Below, in pieces: positions 1 through 8,336 of a stretch of DNA of 55,518 nucleotides. The stretch is taken from NCBI RefSeq assembly GCF_016427605.1, contig NZ_JAELXQ010000022.1, forward strand, positions 1-55,518. Direction: 5' to 3'. Made by a program: the position numbers and the translations under genes. Source of the DNA: Ochrobactrum sp. Q0168 (GTDB lineage Bacteria > Pseudomonadota > Alphaproteobacteria > Rhizobiales > Rhizobiaceae). Position 1 is the stretch's first letter. Each line of letters begins with the position of its first letter. The notes under the pieces are model-generated. The model worked only from the letters and a program-made list of their open reading frames with translations. It was not told where the DNA came from and ran no database searches.

Positions 1-795
1 GCCGCCGCCCCAGCCGCCGCCACGACCACCGGAGCCACCGCTTGAATTGGTGTTGATCGTCATGCCCAGCCATTCATAGCGACCGGGGCCGATCTTGCGT
101 CCAAAAATCGGGGCAAGCACGGCGAAGCCGAAACCGCCGAAGAAGATCAGGCACCAGAAGGCGATGAAGATGACGGCGACCCAGTCCACATCGTCTGCGC
201 TGGTTTGCGCATTGCGCTTGGCGCGGGCTTCAAGTTCGGCTGCATCGCCGGAGAGAACGGAGAGAATGCCATCGACGCCCTGCACGATGCCGCCGCTATA
301 ATCGCCGGTGCGGAAGGCGGGAATGATGGTGCCATTGATGATAACGCTCGAAAGCGCATCGGTCATCGTGCCTTCAAGCCCGTAGCCGACCTCAATGCGT
401 ACCTTGCGGTCGTTCGGCGCGACAACGAGCAGGATGCCGTTGTTCTCCTGCTTCTGGCCAAGAGCCCAGATGCGGAACAGGCGGTTTGAATAGGATTCGA
501 TGTCCTCGCCATTGAGGCTCGGCACCGTCACCACCACAACCTGATCGGACGACTTGGCTTCGAAATCTGCCAGTTTCTGGGTCAACTGCTGACGCTCTGC
601 CGGATCGATGATGCCCGCATTGTCGACCACGCGACCGGTGAGCGCGGGTGTTTGCTTTGCGGTATCCTGCGCATAGGCAACCGAGGTCGGTTGCAGCGTC
701 AGGACAGCGGAAAACAGCAAAACGATGCATGCAAACAGGTATCGCGACCAGTGAAGGCCGCGATGATCACGCGAAAATGCTGTGCCCGCCGCCAC
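1..795 (-). CDS. TPM-domain (YgcG-type) membrane protein, C-terminus beyond window
   Basis: The frame is open from the window edge up to an in-frame stop at 811-813, and 265 codons are visible. A hydrophobic N-terminal stretch ending in AYAQ looks like a signal peptide with a cleavage site. It is followed by a TPM domain (TGRVVDNAGIIDP, then DQVVVVTVPSLNG, then EVGYGLEGTMTD), a transmembrane segment (VAVIFIAFWCLIFFGGFGFA) and a Gly/Ser-rich tail at the edge. TPM proteins of this build are membrane-anchored with an extracytoplasmic domain of uncertain role. The gene lies 11 bp downstream of a LemA-like gene, a pairing common in bacteria. The start is uncertain: I chose GTG at 795, and no in-frame ATG precedes the signal peptide. 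The true C-terminus is not in the window. Confidence 0.85.
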   Translation of the reverse strand, partial: MAAGTAFSRDHRGLHWSRYLFACIVLLFSAVLTLQPTSVAYAQDTAKQTPALTGRVVDNAGIIDPAERQQLTQKLADFEAKSSDQVVVVTVPSLNGEDIESYSNRLFRIWALGQKQENNGILLVVAPNDRKVRIEVGYGLEGTMTDALSSVIINGTIIPAFRTGDYSGGIVQGVDGILSVLSGDAAELEARAKRNAQTSADDVDWVAVIFIAFWCLIFFGGFGFAVLAPIFGRKIGPGRYEWLGMTINTNSSGGSGGRGGGWGGG

Positions 796-806
796 GGAAG
801 CGACCG

Positions 807-1430
807 TCAGTTAAACTTGACTTGCGGTGCTGCCTGGCTGCCAGCATCAGCGCTGAAGGTCTGCATCGGCTGGGCGTCGCGATACCAGATCCAGGTCCAG
901 ATCATGGTAGGCATGGTCCGCAACGTGGTGTTGTAGACGCGGACGGCCTCAATATAGTCGCGGCGTGCCACGGCGATGCGGTTTTCCGTACCTTCGAGCT
1001 GCGATTGCAGCGCGAGGAAGTTCTGGTTGGCCTTGAGGTCCGGATAACGCTCGACCACCACCATCAGGCGCGACAGCGCGCTGGTGAGATTGGCCTGATT
1101 GTCCTGGAACTGCTTGAAGAGTTCAGGATTGTTGAGGGTTTCCGGCGTGATCTGCACTTGCGTCGCCTTGGCGCGCGCATCGATCACCGCTTGCAGCGTA
1201 TCCTTTTCATGAGAGGCATAACCCTTCACGGTCTCGACCAGATTGGGCACCAGATCGGCGCGGCGCTGGTACTGGTTCTGCACCTCGCTCCAGGCGGCCT
1301 TGGCCTTTTCCTCATTGGTCGGGATCGTGTTGAAACCGCATGCAGAAAGCAGCGGAACAAGAACGGCGAGACCAAGAGCGATGAGAATACGGCGGAAAGA
1401 AAAAGAAGAGGCAACCGTCGCAGCCGACAT
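807..1430 (-). CDS. LemA family lipoprotein
   Basis: This 207-residue protein has an N-terminal hydrophobic stretch ending in the lipobox LSAC, so it is probably lipidated and anchored in the envelope. The rest matches the helical LemA family: KAKAAWSEVQNQYQRRADLVPNLVETVKGYA, then repeated long helices with NLTSALSRLMVVVERYPDLKAN and TENRIAVARRDY (shown here in parts). The start ATG at 1430 is preceded by AGGAG, and the upstream in-frame codons lack a good ribosome site. LemA proteins have no firmly established biochemical role. The TPM-domain gene follows immediately on the same strand, so the two are probably co-transcribed and act together at the membrane. Confidence 0.85.
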   Translation of the reverse strand: MSAATVASSFSFRRILIALGLAVLVPLLSACGFNTIPTNEEKAKAAWSEVQNQYQRRADLVPNLVETVKGYASHEKDTLQAVIDARAKATQVQITPETLNNPELFKQFQDNQANLTSALSRLMVVVERYPDLKANQNFLALQSQLEGTENRIAVARRDYIEAVRVYNTTLRTMPTMIWTWIWYRDAQPMQTFSADAGSQAAPQVKFN

Positions 1431-1593
1431 GGGTTTCTCCTGAAAAAGGACGCTTTTCCAAACGCCCGAATAGGGATGTCGTAGCCCGAATATTCGCAAT
1501 CACGCAAATGCGAGCCGTCAAATCAATAAGATAGCGTAATTTCGCGCCTCGTCCAGTCCGTTTGATGAGGGTGAGCCGTGTGTTTCTACTCTA

Positions 1594-1636
1594 TGTTGAC
1601 TTAGTCAACAATTTGGATATTGATAGAGTCAACATA
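1594..1636. promoter_or_regulatory. Palindromic operator cluster upstream of the MarR-GNAT gene
   Basis: TGTTGACTTAGTCAACA (1594-1610) has perfect 8-bp arms around a single central base. A third half-site, AGTCAACATA at 1627-1636, is the exact reverse complement of 1592-1601. MarR proteins typically bind such palindromes. The site lies 43-59 bp before the start codon at 1653 and overlaps a possible TTGACT -35 element, which suggests autoregulation. It also sits in the divergent gap with the lemA-like gene. Confidence 0.6.
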
Positions 1637-1652
1637 GGGGAGGCGCCGCGCC

Positions 1653-2630
1653 ATGGCATATGCAGCAATGACGGAACCGACAAATCAAGCTGACATCGGC
1701 GCATTGCGCGCCTTTAATCGCGTCTATACGCGTCGTCTCGGCCTGCTGAACGCACATCTCGACAAAAGCCCGTTCACCTTGACCGAGGCGCGTATTCTTT
1801 ACGAAATCGCAAACCGCACCGCGCCGACTGCTGCGGACATCATGCGGGCGCTAGGGCTTGATCGCGGCCAGCTGAGCAGGACATTGAAGCGCTTCACCGA
1901 GCGCGGACTGATCGAGACGGAGCCGCATCCGGAAGGCGGTCGAAGCCGCCCCATTCTGCTGACTGAGGTGGGACGCAAGACGTTTAGCGCTCTGGAGCGC
2001 AATACCTGTGATGCCGTGGGCGAACTTCTCGATGGTTTAGAATCCGACCGCCGCCGCGATCTGCTGACGGCAACCGGCGCGATCATGCGCGTTTTCGACG
2101 AAGGTCAAACCGGGCCAGTGCTCTTGCGTGATCTCAAGGCTGGTGATCTCGGCTGGATCATCCATCGCCAGGCCGTTCTCTATACGAGCGAATATGGCTG
2201 GAACAACGATTACGAAGCGCTTGTCGCCCGCATTCTTGCCGATTTCAAGCAGGCTTTCGATCCTGCCCATGATGCAGCATGGGTGGCGGAAATCGACGGT
2301 CGCATCGTGGGATCGGTCTTTCTGGTCAAGGGCGACCAGCCCAAGCTTGGCAAGCTGCGGCTGCTCTATGTCGAACCGGATGCGCGGGGCGCTGGCGTGG
2401 GAGCAAAACTCGTCAACGCCTGCATCGAGCGTGCGCGGGCTGTTGGCGATGAGTGTCTCACGCTCTGGACGAATAGTGTTCTGACGGCTGCGCGGCGTCT
2501 TTATGAGCGCGCCGGATTCAAGCTTGTCGATGAAGCACCACATCATTCCTTCGGTGCCGATTTGATCGGTCAGACATGGGAATTGGATCTCACGGCGGCT
2601 CTTCCCGGACAAATGAGGGCCAGCGCATAA
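1653..2630 (+). CDS. Bifunctional MarR-type regulator / GNAT N-acetyltransferase
   Basis: This 325-residue protein joins two domains. Residues about 15-150 are a winged-helix MarR domain (TLTEARILYEIANR, then ALGLDRGQLSRTLKRFTERGLIETEPH, then a wing with EGGRSRPILLTEVG). Residues about 155-310 are a GNAT acetyltransferase with LRLLYVEPDARGAGVGAKLV, the usual acetyl-CoA-binding R/Q-x-x-G-x-G/A segment, and GFKLVDEAPHHSFG. Such fusions are known in Proteobacteria, but their acetylation substrates are generally unknown. The start ATG at 1653 follows GGGGAGG at 1637-1643, and ATG 1668 is an alternative. A palindromic operator lies directly upstream. The gene is convergent with rpsP and shares a terminator with it. 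Confidence 0.88.
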   Translation: MAYAAMTEPTNQADIGALRAFNRVYTRRLGLLNAHLDKSPFTLTEARILYEIANRTAPTAADIMRALGLDRGQLSRTLKRFTERGLIETEPHPEGGRSRPILLTEVGRKTFSALERNTCDAVGELLDGLESDRRRDLLTATGAIMRVFDEGQTGPVLLRDLKAGDLGWIIHRQAVLYTSEYGWNNDYEALVARILADFKQAFDPAHDAAWVAEIDGRIVGSVFLVKGDQPKLGKLRLLYVEPDARGAGVGAKLVNACIERARAVGDECLTLWTNSVLTAARRLYERAGFKLVDEAPHHSFGADLIGQTWELDLTAALPGQMRASA

Positions 2631-2634
2631 AAGA

Positions 2635-2660
2635 AAAGCGGCGGATTGCTCCGCCGCTTT
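2635..2660. terminator. Bidirectional terminator between the MarR-GNAT gene and rpsP
   Basis: A perfect 11-bp stem (AAAGCGGCGGA / TCCGCCGCTTT) encloses the loop TTGC. T-rich sequence follows on the minus strand and a shorter T run on the plus strand, so it can serve both convergent genes. Confidence 0.85.
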
Positions 2661-2685
2661 CTCAAAACGCAAATTGCGCGAAAGA

Positions 2686-3093
2686 TTATTCGCTAGCAGC
2701 AGCTTCTTCAGCCGGAGCAGCTGCAGCAGCAGCGGCTTCTGCAGCCTTGGCAGCAGCTTCTTCTTCAGCCTGCTTGGCCAGAGCCAGACGCTCCTGAGCC
2801 TTCTTGCCTGGCTCACCCTTGGTCGGGTTGCTGCGGGCCGGACGCTTGGCAATACCAGCCTGGTCGAGGAAGCGCAGAACGCGATCGGTCGGCTGTGCGC
2901 CCTGAGCGATCCAATGCTGGATGCGGTCGGCGTCGAGCTTTACGCGTTCAGCGTCCTTGGCCAGCATCGGGTTCCATGCGCCAACGGTTTCGATGAAACG
3001 GCCGTCACGCGGGCTGCGGACGTCGGCAACGACGACATGGTAATAAGGACGCTTCTTGGAGCCAGCGCGGGCGAGACGAATCTTGAGAGACAT
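2686..3093 (-). CDS. rpsP: 30S ribosomal protein S16
   Basis: This 135-residue protein begins [19 protein letters not shown] after the initiator Met, the diagnostic S16 N-terminus, and continues with [17 protein letters not shown] and WNPML. It is a structural protein of the small subunit. The start at 3093 is set by homology; the open frame extends 14 codons further upstream without matching the family. The last 35 or so residues form an Ala/Glu/Lys-rich tail that is longer than in E. coli S16 (about 82 residues) but typical of alphaproteobacteria. The gene ends the ffh - chorismate mutase - rpsP operon. The rimM-trmD-rplS genes that often follow rpsP are not present; a terminator follows instead. 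Confidence 0.97.
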   Translation of the reverse strand: MSLKIRLARAGSKKRPYYHVVVADVRSPRDGRFIETVGAWNPMLAKDAERVKLDADRIQHWIAQGAQPTDRVLRFLDQAGIAKRPARSNPTKGEPGKKAQERLALAKQAEEEAAAKAAEAAAAAAAPAEEAAASE

Positions 3094-3158
3094 TTTTTCT
3101 TCCTTTAGACAAATAAGTTCTGCCCATCCGGGCAATGGATCGAGCCGTTACCGGCTAT

Positions 3159-3470
3159 TCATTTTCCGCTGTGGTTGGCAGCGGCATGCTCATGGTGCCG
3201 AATGACTTCCTTCACAATGAAGTTCAGGAATTTTTCGGCGAAATCGGGGTCGAGATGGGCATCGACAGCCAGAGCGCGCAAACGCTCGACCTGACGCTTT
3301 TCGCGAGCCGGGTCAGCCGGGGCGAGGCCCCGTTCGGCCTTCAGCACACCCACTGCCTTTGTGCAGCGGAAGCGTTCAGCCAGCATATGGATCAATGCCG
3401 CATCGATATTGTCGATGGAGGCACGCAGGGACAGAAGTTCGGCGGGTACAGTGTTCTGTTCGTCGCTCAT
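3159..3470 (-). CDS. Chorismate mutase (AroQ type)
   Basis: This 103-residue all-helical protein resembles the AroQ chorismate mutase fold, which converts chorismate to prephenate for Phe and Tyr synthesis. The N-terminal helix carries LRASIDNIDAALIHMLAERF, followed by KAVGVLK and REKRQVERLRALA, matching the family's R-x-x-I-D-x-I-D and K-x-x-x-G-x-x-K patterns. ATG at 3470 is used here. A GTG at 3479 overlaps the ffh stop codon and would add three residues. The tight coupling to ffh and rpsP indicates one operon, an arrangement seen widely in Rhizobiales. Confidence 0.88.
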   Translation of the reverse strand: MSDEQNTVPAELLSLRASIDNIDAALIHMLAERFRCTKAVGVLKAERGLAPADPAREKRQVERLRALAVDAHLDPDFAEKFLNFIVKEVIRHHEHAAANHSGK

Positions 3471-3475
3471 GATGC

Positions 3476-5047
3476 TCACTTCTTCTTCGGCAGACCTGGA
3501 AGGCCGCCACCGAGACCAGGAAGCTTGGGGCCGCCCAAACCAGGGAGACCGCCGCCCGAAAGCCCAGGTAAGCCGCCGCCTTTCGTCAGACCGGCGGCTT
3601 CCGCCTGCTTGGCAAGCGCTTCAAGCTGCTTCGGGTCCATCTTCGACAGATCCGGCATGCCGCCGAGGCCGCCCATGCCGCCACCAAGACCGCCAAGGCC
3701 CATCTTGCTGGCAAGACCGCCCATCATCTGCTTCATCATTCCGCCCTTGCCCTTGCCCATGACTTTCATCATGTCGGCCATCTGGCGATGCATCTTGAGA
3801 AGCTTGTTGATGTCGGCAGCGCTTGTGCCGGAGCCCTTGGCGATGCGCTGCTTGCGGCTGTGCTTCAGGAGGTCCGGATTGGCGCGCTCGGCCTTGGTCA
3901 TGGAACCGATGATGGCGAGCTGGCGGTCGAACACCTTGTCGTCGAGACCGGCTGCGGCCACCTTGTCCTTCATGCCACCCATGCCGGGCATCATGCCCAT
4001 GATGCCGCCCATGCCGCCGAGCTTCTTCATCTGGCCCAGCTGGTCGGCAAGATCATTGAGATCGAACTTGCCGGACTGCATCTTCTTGGCCATCGCCGCG
4101 GCTTTTTCCGCGTCGATGTTTTCAGCAGCCTTTTCGACGAGCGAAACAATGTCGCCCATGCCGAGAATACGGTCGGCGATACGCTTGGGATAGAATTCCT
4201 CAAGCGCATCCATCTTTTCGCCGGTGGCGATCAGCTTGATCGGCTTGCCGGTGATGGCGCGCATCGAAAGGGCTGCGCCGCCGCGACCGTCACCGTCCAT
4301 CCGGGTCAGAACGATACCGGTAATGCCGACGCGTTCATCAAAATTGCGCGCCAGATTGACAGCGTCCTGACCGGTCAGGCTGTCGGCAACGAGCAGAATT
4401 TCATGCGGATTGGCGGCCTTGCGGATATCCGCCATTTCCACCATCAGCGGCTCGTCAATATGCGTGCGACCGGCGGTGTCGAGAATGACGACATCATGCG
4501 CGCCAAGCTTGGCGGCCTGCACGGCGCGTCTGGCGATCTCAACCGGCGACTGACCGGCGATGATCGGCAGCGTGTCAACACCGGTCTGGATGCCGAGCTG
4601 GCGAAGCTGCTCCTGCGCGGCCGGGCGGCGCGTATCGAGCGACGCCATCAGCACTTTCTTGCGCTGGCGCTCGGTCAGGCGCTTGGCGATCTTGCCGGTG
4701 GTGGTCGTCTTACCCGAGCCCTGCAAGCCGACCATCATGATGACGACTGGCGCTGGCGCATTCAGATCGATGGAGACGCCTTCGGTGCCGAGCATTTCGA
4801 TAAGCTCGTCATGGACGATCTTGACGACCATCTGGCCCGGCTTGATGCTTTTCAGGATTTCGGCGCCGACAGCCTTCTCACGAACGCGGTCGGTAAAGGA
4901 GCGAACCACTTCCAGCGAAACGTCGGCTTCGATGAGCGCACGACGCACTTCGCGCAGCGCTGCCGTCACGTCGCTTTCCGAGAGAGCGCCGCGTCCGGTG
5001 AGGCCGTTCAGGATGGAGCCAAGACGCTCCTGAAGTGATTCAAACAT
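3476..5047 (-). CDS. ffh: Signal recognition particle protein Ffh (SRP54)
   Basis: This 523-residue GTPase binds the SRP RNA and signal sequences of nascent inner-membrane proteins and delivers ribosomes to FtsY. The N domain (1-100) starts FESLQERLGSILNGLTGRG. The G domain carries the P-loop GLQGSGKTT (107-115), DTRRPAAQEQL, DTAGR (190-194) and TRMDGD. The C-terminal M domain is Met-rich (MKKLGGMGGIMGMMPGMGG, MMKVMGKGKGG). It ends in an unusual tail of repeated G-L-P-G-L units before a Lys triplet. The start ATG at 5047 is preceded by AAGGA. The stop overlaps a possible GTG start of chorismate mutase. Confidence 0.98.
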   Translation of the reverse strand: MFESLQERLGSILNGLTGRGALSESDVTAALREVRRALIEADVSLEVVRSFTDRVREKAVGAEILKSIKPGQMVVKIVHDELIEMLGTEGVSIDLNAPAPVVIMMVGLQGSGKTTTTGKIAKRLTERQRKKVLMASLDTRRPAAQEQLRQLGIQTGVDTLPIIAGQSPVEIARRAVQAAKLGAHDVVILDTAGRTHIDEPLMVEMADIRKAANPHEILLVADSLTGQDAVNLARNFDERVGITGIVLTRMDGDGRGGAALSMRAITGKPIKLIATGEKMDALEEFYPKRIADRILGMGDIVSLVEKAAENIDAEKAAAMAKKMQSGKFDLNDLADQLGQMKKLGGMGGIMGMMPGMGGMKDKVAAAGLDDKVFDRQLAIIGSMTKAERANPDLLKHSRKQRIAKGSGTSAADINKLLKMHRQMADMMKVMGKGKGGMMKQMMGGLASKMGLGGLGGGMGGLGGMPDLSKMDPKQLEALAKQAEAAGLTKGGGLPGLSGGGLPGLGGPKLPGLGGGLPGLPKKK

Positions 5048-5425
5048 CGCGTTTCCTTATATCCGGGAGTAGGCGGAAGGCTTATCCGGGATAGATCGTC
5101 CCGCGTGTCTGCCAGTTCAAGAAGCCCCAAAGCAATACAGCACCCGAGGGCGCATCGCGCTGTCGGATGTGGACCTCCGGGATCGTTTTATACCATAAAG
5201 GGTCCCGGTCGGTGGCTCGCGTTCTGAAGATCGCGGATAGATTGAGGGGTGAATTACGGGCCGAAGCGCGGAATGTCAAGCAAAACTCGGTCGTTTTGCC
5301 GTTCTTTCACCCGATTTAGCGCATATCCGCCGATGACATTCCAGTGTGGGAATGGCAAATTCCCGCATAAGGCGAATCAATTTCGCCAAACAGTTCACAG
5401 CAGATCACTTCACAAGGAGAAAAGA
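5048..5425. other. 378-bp divergent intergenic region, no gene seen
   Basis: This gap separates ffh (minus) from the lytic transglycosylase (plus) and must hold both promoters. A 65-codon minus-strand frame at 5082-5279 shows no recognisable features, and I do not call it. There is no convincing RNA gene; in particular the SRP RNA consensus was not found here. Confidence 0.5.
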
Positions 5426-6247
5426 ATGGCGTTGACTGCCAAGGGCCGGATTTGGGCGGCGACAGTTCTTGCAGCAGGCATGTTTGCCGGTGCAGGTGCG
5501 GCACAGGCCGCGCAATGCGGCAACAATGCTGCCGGTTACAATGCGTGGCTGCAGCAGACCCTGAAGGAAGCGCCATCGCGCGGCATTGGCAAGGCGGGCA
5601 TCAGCGCGCTGGCCAACACCAAATATGCGCAGGCCACCATCAATGCCGACCGCAATCAGAAGAGCTTCAAACTCTCCTTCGAAGACTTCATGAAGAAGCG
5701 CGGCGCGGATACGATCATCAAGCGCGGCAAGGCCATGAAAGCGCAGAACGCGGCTCTCTTCGCCAATATCGAAAAGCGTTATGGCGTACCTGCCGGTCCG
5801 CTGATCGCGATCTGGGGTATGGAAACCGGGTTCGGCAGCTATTTGGGCAAGCAGAACACGATTTCGGCTGTCGCAACGTTGGCCTATGACTGCCGCCGTA
5901 CGGAATATTTCACCGGTCAGCTTTATGCTGCTCTCAAGCTTGTCGATCAGGGCGATCTCAGCCCGCAGGCCGTTGGCGCGATGCATGGCGAAATCGGTCA
6001 GACCCAGTTCATGCCGGCAAACGTCCTGAAATATGGCGTCAGCGGCTCTGGCGGCGCTCATTTCGACCTGAAGAACAAGGCGGACGCTCTTCACTCGACC
6101 GCCAATTTCCTGGTCGGTCACGGCTGGAGCCGTGGTGCAGGCTACCAGCCAGGCGAGCCGAATTACGGCGCGATCCAGGGCTGGAATGCAGCGCAGGTTT
6201 ACCAGCGCGCCATTGCGGTCATGGGCAAAGCTATCGACGGAAACTAA
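5426..6247 (+). CDS. Lytic murein transglycosylase (MltB-like, SLT_2 family)
   Basis: This 273-residue periplasmic enzyme probably cleaves the MurNAc-GlcNAc bond of peptidoglycan to give anhydro-muropeptides. Residues 1-28 form a signal peptide ending AGAAQA. The catalytic region has RYGVPAGPLIAIWGMETGFG, with Glu133 as the likely general acid, and a downstream GEIGQTQFMPANVLKYG motif typical of the family. The start ATG at 5426 follows AAGGAG at the right spacing. The open frame extends 59 codons upstream but lacks signal-peptide character. It is shorter than E. coli MltB and has no C-terminal peptidoglycan-binding domain. A strong terminator follows. Confidence 0.9.
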   Translation: MALTAKGRIWAATVLAAGMFAGAGAAQAAQCGNNAAGYNAWLQQTLKEAPSRGIGKAGISALANTKYAQATINADRNQKSFKLSFEDFMKKRGADTIIKRGKAMKAQNAALFANIEKRYGVPAGPLIAIWGMETGFGSYLGKQNTISAVATLAYDCRRTEYFTGQLYAALKLVDQGDLSPQAVGAMHGEIGQTQFMPANVLKYGVSGSGGAHFDLKNKADALHSTANFLVGHGWSRGAGYQPGEPNYGAIQGWNAAQVYQRAIAVMGKAIDGN

Positions 6248-6294
6248 AAGGCATACGGAGCGCAACTGAAACGCTCTGCATGTTCTGGAATCAA

Positions 6295-6323
6295 AAAAAG
6301 CCCCGGTCAAACCGGGGCTTTTT
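6295..6323. terminator. Bidirectional terminator between the transglycosylase and carbonic anhydrase genes
   Basis: A perfect 13-bp stem (AAAAAGCCCCGGT / ACCGGGGCTTTTT) with loop CAA lies between the two convergent genes. The T run at the 3' side on both strands fits intrinsic termination in both directions. Confidence 0.9.
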
Positions 6324-6341
6324 ATCGCTGTCTGGCGAGAA

Positions 6342-6998
6342 TTACAAAATAGGCTCGCCAACTTCGGGGCGTTTGAAGTCGCCCGTCTGGTGATCCATCA
6401 CCCAAAGCTCCCCGGTCGAAATATCGAACCATGCGCCATGCAGGCTGAGCCGGCCCTTCTTCTCCAGAATATCGACGCAGGGGAAGGTGCGCAGATTATT
6501 GATGGAGTAGCGGATTGAGATGCGCTCCAGTGCCGTCTGGCGTTCAGTCGGCGTCATCAGGCTGTTGCCGCTGACGGCCTCAGCCGCAGGCGCGATGAGG
6601 CTCATCCACTTGCCGATGAAATCGCCGGGCGACAGCGGTGCGCTTTCCGTATCGAGTGCTGCCTTGATGCCGCCACAGCGACCGTGACCCATGACCACGA
6701 TGTGCTTCACCTTGAGGCTTTGCACCGCAAATTCCAGCGCAGCCGATGCCGCATGGAACTCGCCGTCAGGCTCGTAGGGGGGTATGAGATTGGCAACATT
6801 GCGCAGGACGAAGATTTCGCCGGGCGCAGAGTTGAAGATTGTTTCGGGAGCAGCACGGGAATCGCAGCAGGCAATAACCAGAGTTTCCGGTGATTGTCCT
6901 TTTTCCGCCAGTTCGCGATAGCGCGCGGTTTCCCGTGCGAAATGCTCCGTCATGAAGGTTTTGTAACCCGATAGGAGTGTGTCCGGAAGATCAGCCAT
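6342..6998 (-). CDS. Beta-class carbonic anhydrase
   Basis: This 218-residue enzyme interconverts CO2 and bicarbonate. The zinc ligands are visible: C44-x-D46-S-R48 in the CxDSR motif, and H105-x-x-C108 in GHGRCGG. The fold-typical segment FVLRNVANLIPPYE also matches the beta class. The length is normal for the family. Bicarbonate produced here could feed carboxylases such as the pyruvate carboxylase encoded further along, but that link is only inferred. The gene is convergent with the lytic transglycosylase and shares its terminator. It stands alone rather than beside a sulfate transporter or cyanase gene. Confidence 0.95.
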   Translation of the reverse strand: MADLPDTLLSGYKTFMTEHFARETARYRELAEKGQSPETLVIACCDSRAAPETIFNSAPGEIFVLRNVANLIPPYEPDGEFHAASAALEFAVQSLKVKHIVVMGHGRCGGIKAALDTESAPLSPGDFIGKWMSLIAPAAEAVSGNSLMTPTERQTALERISIRYSINNLRTFPCVDILEKKGRLSLHGAWFDISTGELWVMDHQTGDFKRPEVGEPIL

Positions 6999-7069
6999 GA
7001 CGTTCCAATATCCTTATCGAAATCCGAGATCAATCAAAATGATCGTGCCACGGAAGGGCCGTTGACGGG

Positions 7070-7954
7070 TCAGGCGCGCAATCCCTTGGTTGGGTGCACA
7101 AGGCGGCGCGTCTGCACCATGGCCATCGGCGTGGCGAGACTGGAGGCGTCGGCTTCCAGCATCAGTTCGTCGGCACCGCGTTTCGCCGATCGCGCCATGA
7201 TCTCGAAGACGGCGGCAGTGGTGCTCTGCAGGGTCTTTTCTTCCGACTGTCCGGAAAGGCGGCGTGCGAGAAACACAGCTGAGGTGAGATCGCCAAGACC
7301 GTTGGTGGGACCATCCACGCGGCGATGCTCGGCCATCAGCGCCATGGTCGGCGTCAGCAATATATTGCCAATGCTCCCTGCCATCAGGGGAAAGGCGGAG
7401 GTGACCAACATGGTGGCCGGGCCGGCGTCCAATGCGGCTTCCATCAGCGATTTGTTGTCTTCAAGCGGCACGCCCGTCAGCCAGGACAGTTCGAACCGGT
7501 TGGGTGTGGCGATATCGGCAAGCGGCATCAGCTTGTCGCGAATGCCGAGGGCGGTTGTCTCCGGCACATAGAGGCCTTTTTCGTCACCAATCACCGGATC
7601 GCAGAGATAGATGGCGTTCGGGTTGCGCGCCTTGACGCCCTTAACCAGCTCGGCGACGGCTGCCGCCTGTTCCGGGTGGCCGAGATAGCCAGTCAGGATT
7701 GCGCCGACTTCACCGAGCCACGGTGCGCGCTGAAGGTCCTGCATCAGACGCAAAAACTCTTCCGGCGGCGGCACGATGCGCCCGGTGGGACCATGGCCGG
7801 GGTGCCACGGCAGGACAACCGTCGGCACGGCCCAGACGGGAAATCCCAGTGTTTCCAATGCGAAGACCGCGGCCCGATTGCCAACCGAACCGCGTACGAC
7901 ATGGCTTGAAATGACAATAACGGTTGTCGCGTCCGAAGGCGCAGAAAGCGTCAT
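7070..7954 (-). CDS. pdxY: Pyridoxal kinase (PdxY/PdxK family)
   Basis: This 294-residue ribokinase-superfamily protein phosphorylates pyridoxal in vitamin B6 salvage. Family features are VIVISSHVVRGSVGNRAAVFALE near the N-terminus, VWAVPTVVLPWHPGHG, GYLGHPEQ, YLCDPVIGDEKGLYVPE and the anion-hole/catalytic region GPTNGLGDLTSAVFLAR near residue 230. ATG at 7954 is chosen because the sequence before it is unlike the family. The upstream small membrane protein gene ends 7 bp before this start, so the two form an operon. The enzyme could equally be named PdxK; the two are hard to separate by motif alone. Confidence 0.9.
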   Translation of the reverse strand: MTLSAPSDATTVIVISSHVVRGSVGNRAAVFALETLGFPVWAVPTVVLPWHPGHGPTGRIVPPPEEFLRLMQDLQRAPWLGEVGAILTGYLGHPEQAAAVAELVKGVKARNPNAIYLCDPVIGDEKGLYVPETTALGIRDKLMPLADIATPNRFELSWLTGVPLEDNKSLMEAALDAGPATMLVTSAFPLMAGSIGNILLTPTMALMAEHRRVDGPTNGLGDLTSAVFLARRLSGQSEEKTLQSTTAAVFEIMARSAKRGADELMLEADASSLATPMAMVQTRRLVHPTKGLRA

Positions 7955-7961
7955 GGTAGAC

Positions 7962-8246
7962 CTAGCTTTGCATGAGATAAAAGACGAGCCAGACGATGAT
8001 CGCCAGCGTGATGAGAAGGCCAAGCGTCCGTCCGATGCGGGTGGCCCATAATTCGATACGGTCGTTTTCCGGCCCGTCGACGGCTGCAAGATGTGTGGCG
8101 GTGCGGGCAAAACCGCGACGGACGAGACCTTCGGTCCCGGTCTGCTCGCGTTCCAGCCGGTCCAGAATGCGGCGCGCTTCTTCCTGGCGCTCGCGTCCCG
8201 GACCGCCGGCGTCCTCGCCTATGCCAGCCTGCTGGCGCTCACCCAT
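7962..8246 (-). CDS. Small hypothetical protein with C-terminal membrane anchor
   Basis: This 94-residue protein is not recognised by function. The first 60 or so residues are charged and Glu/Arg-rich (EEARRILDRLEREQTGTEGL), probably helical and cytoplasmic. Residues about 72-92 form one transmembrane helix (IGRTLGLLITLAIIVWLVFYL) very close to the C-terminus, so it is tail-anchored or bitopic. ATG at 8246 is preferred because it has a purine-rich GGCAGG upstream; an alternative start adds 15 residues. It sits 7 bp upstream of the pyridoxal kinase gene on the same strand, so it is co-transcribed. Confidence 0.65.
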   Translation of the reverse strand: MGERQQAGIGEDAGGPGRERQEEARRILDRLEREQTGTEGLVRRGFARTATHLAAVDGPENDRIELWATRIGRTLGLLITLAIIVWLVFYLMQS

Positions 8247-8336
8247 GATCTGCCTGCCTCGCCGAATTGACTCACACACGAAACCCGGCATAGCATCATG
8301 CTTGCAACGTGGTTCTGCAAGCGGAATAGTTGCATT

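Noticed and set aside
3490..3760. Repetitive GC-rich tracts that might look like a CRISPR or tandem repeat array
   Set aside because: They encode the Gly/Met/Pro-rich M domain and tail of Ffh and lack regular repeat-spacer structure.
5082..5279. 65-codon minus-strand frame upstream of ffh
   Set aside because: No ribosome site or family pattern. It occupies the promoter region.
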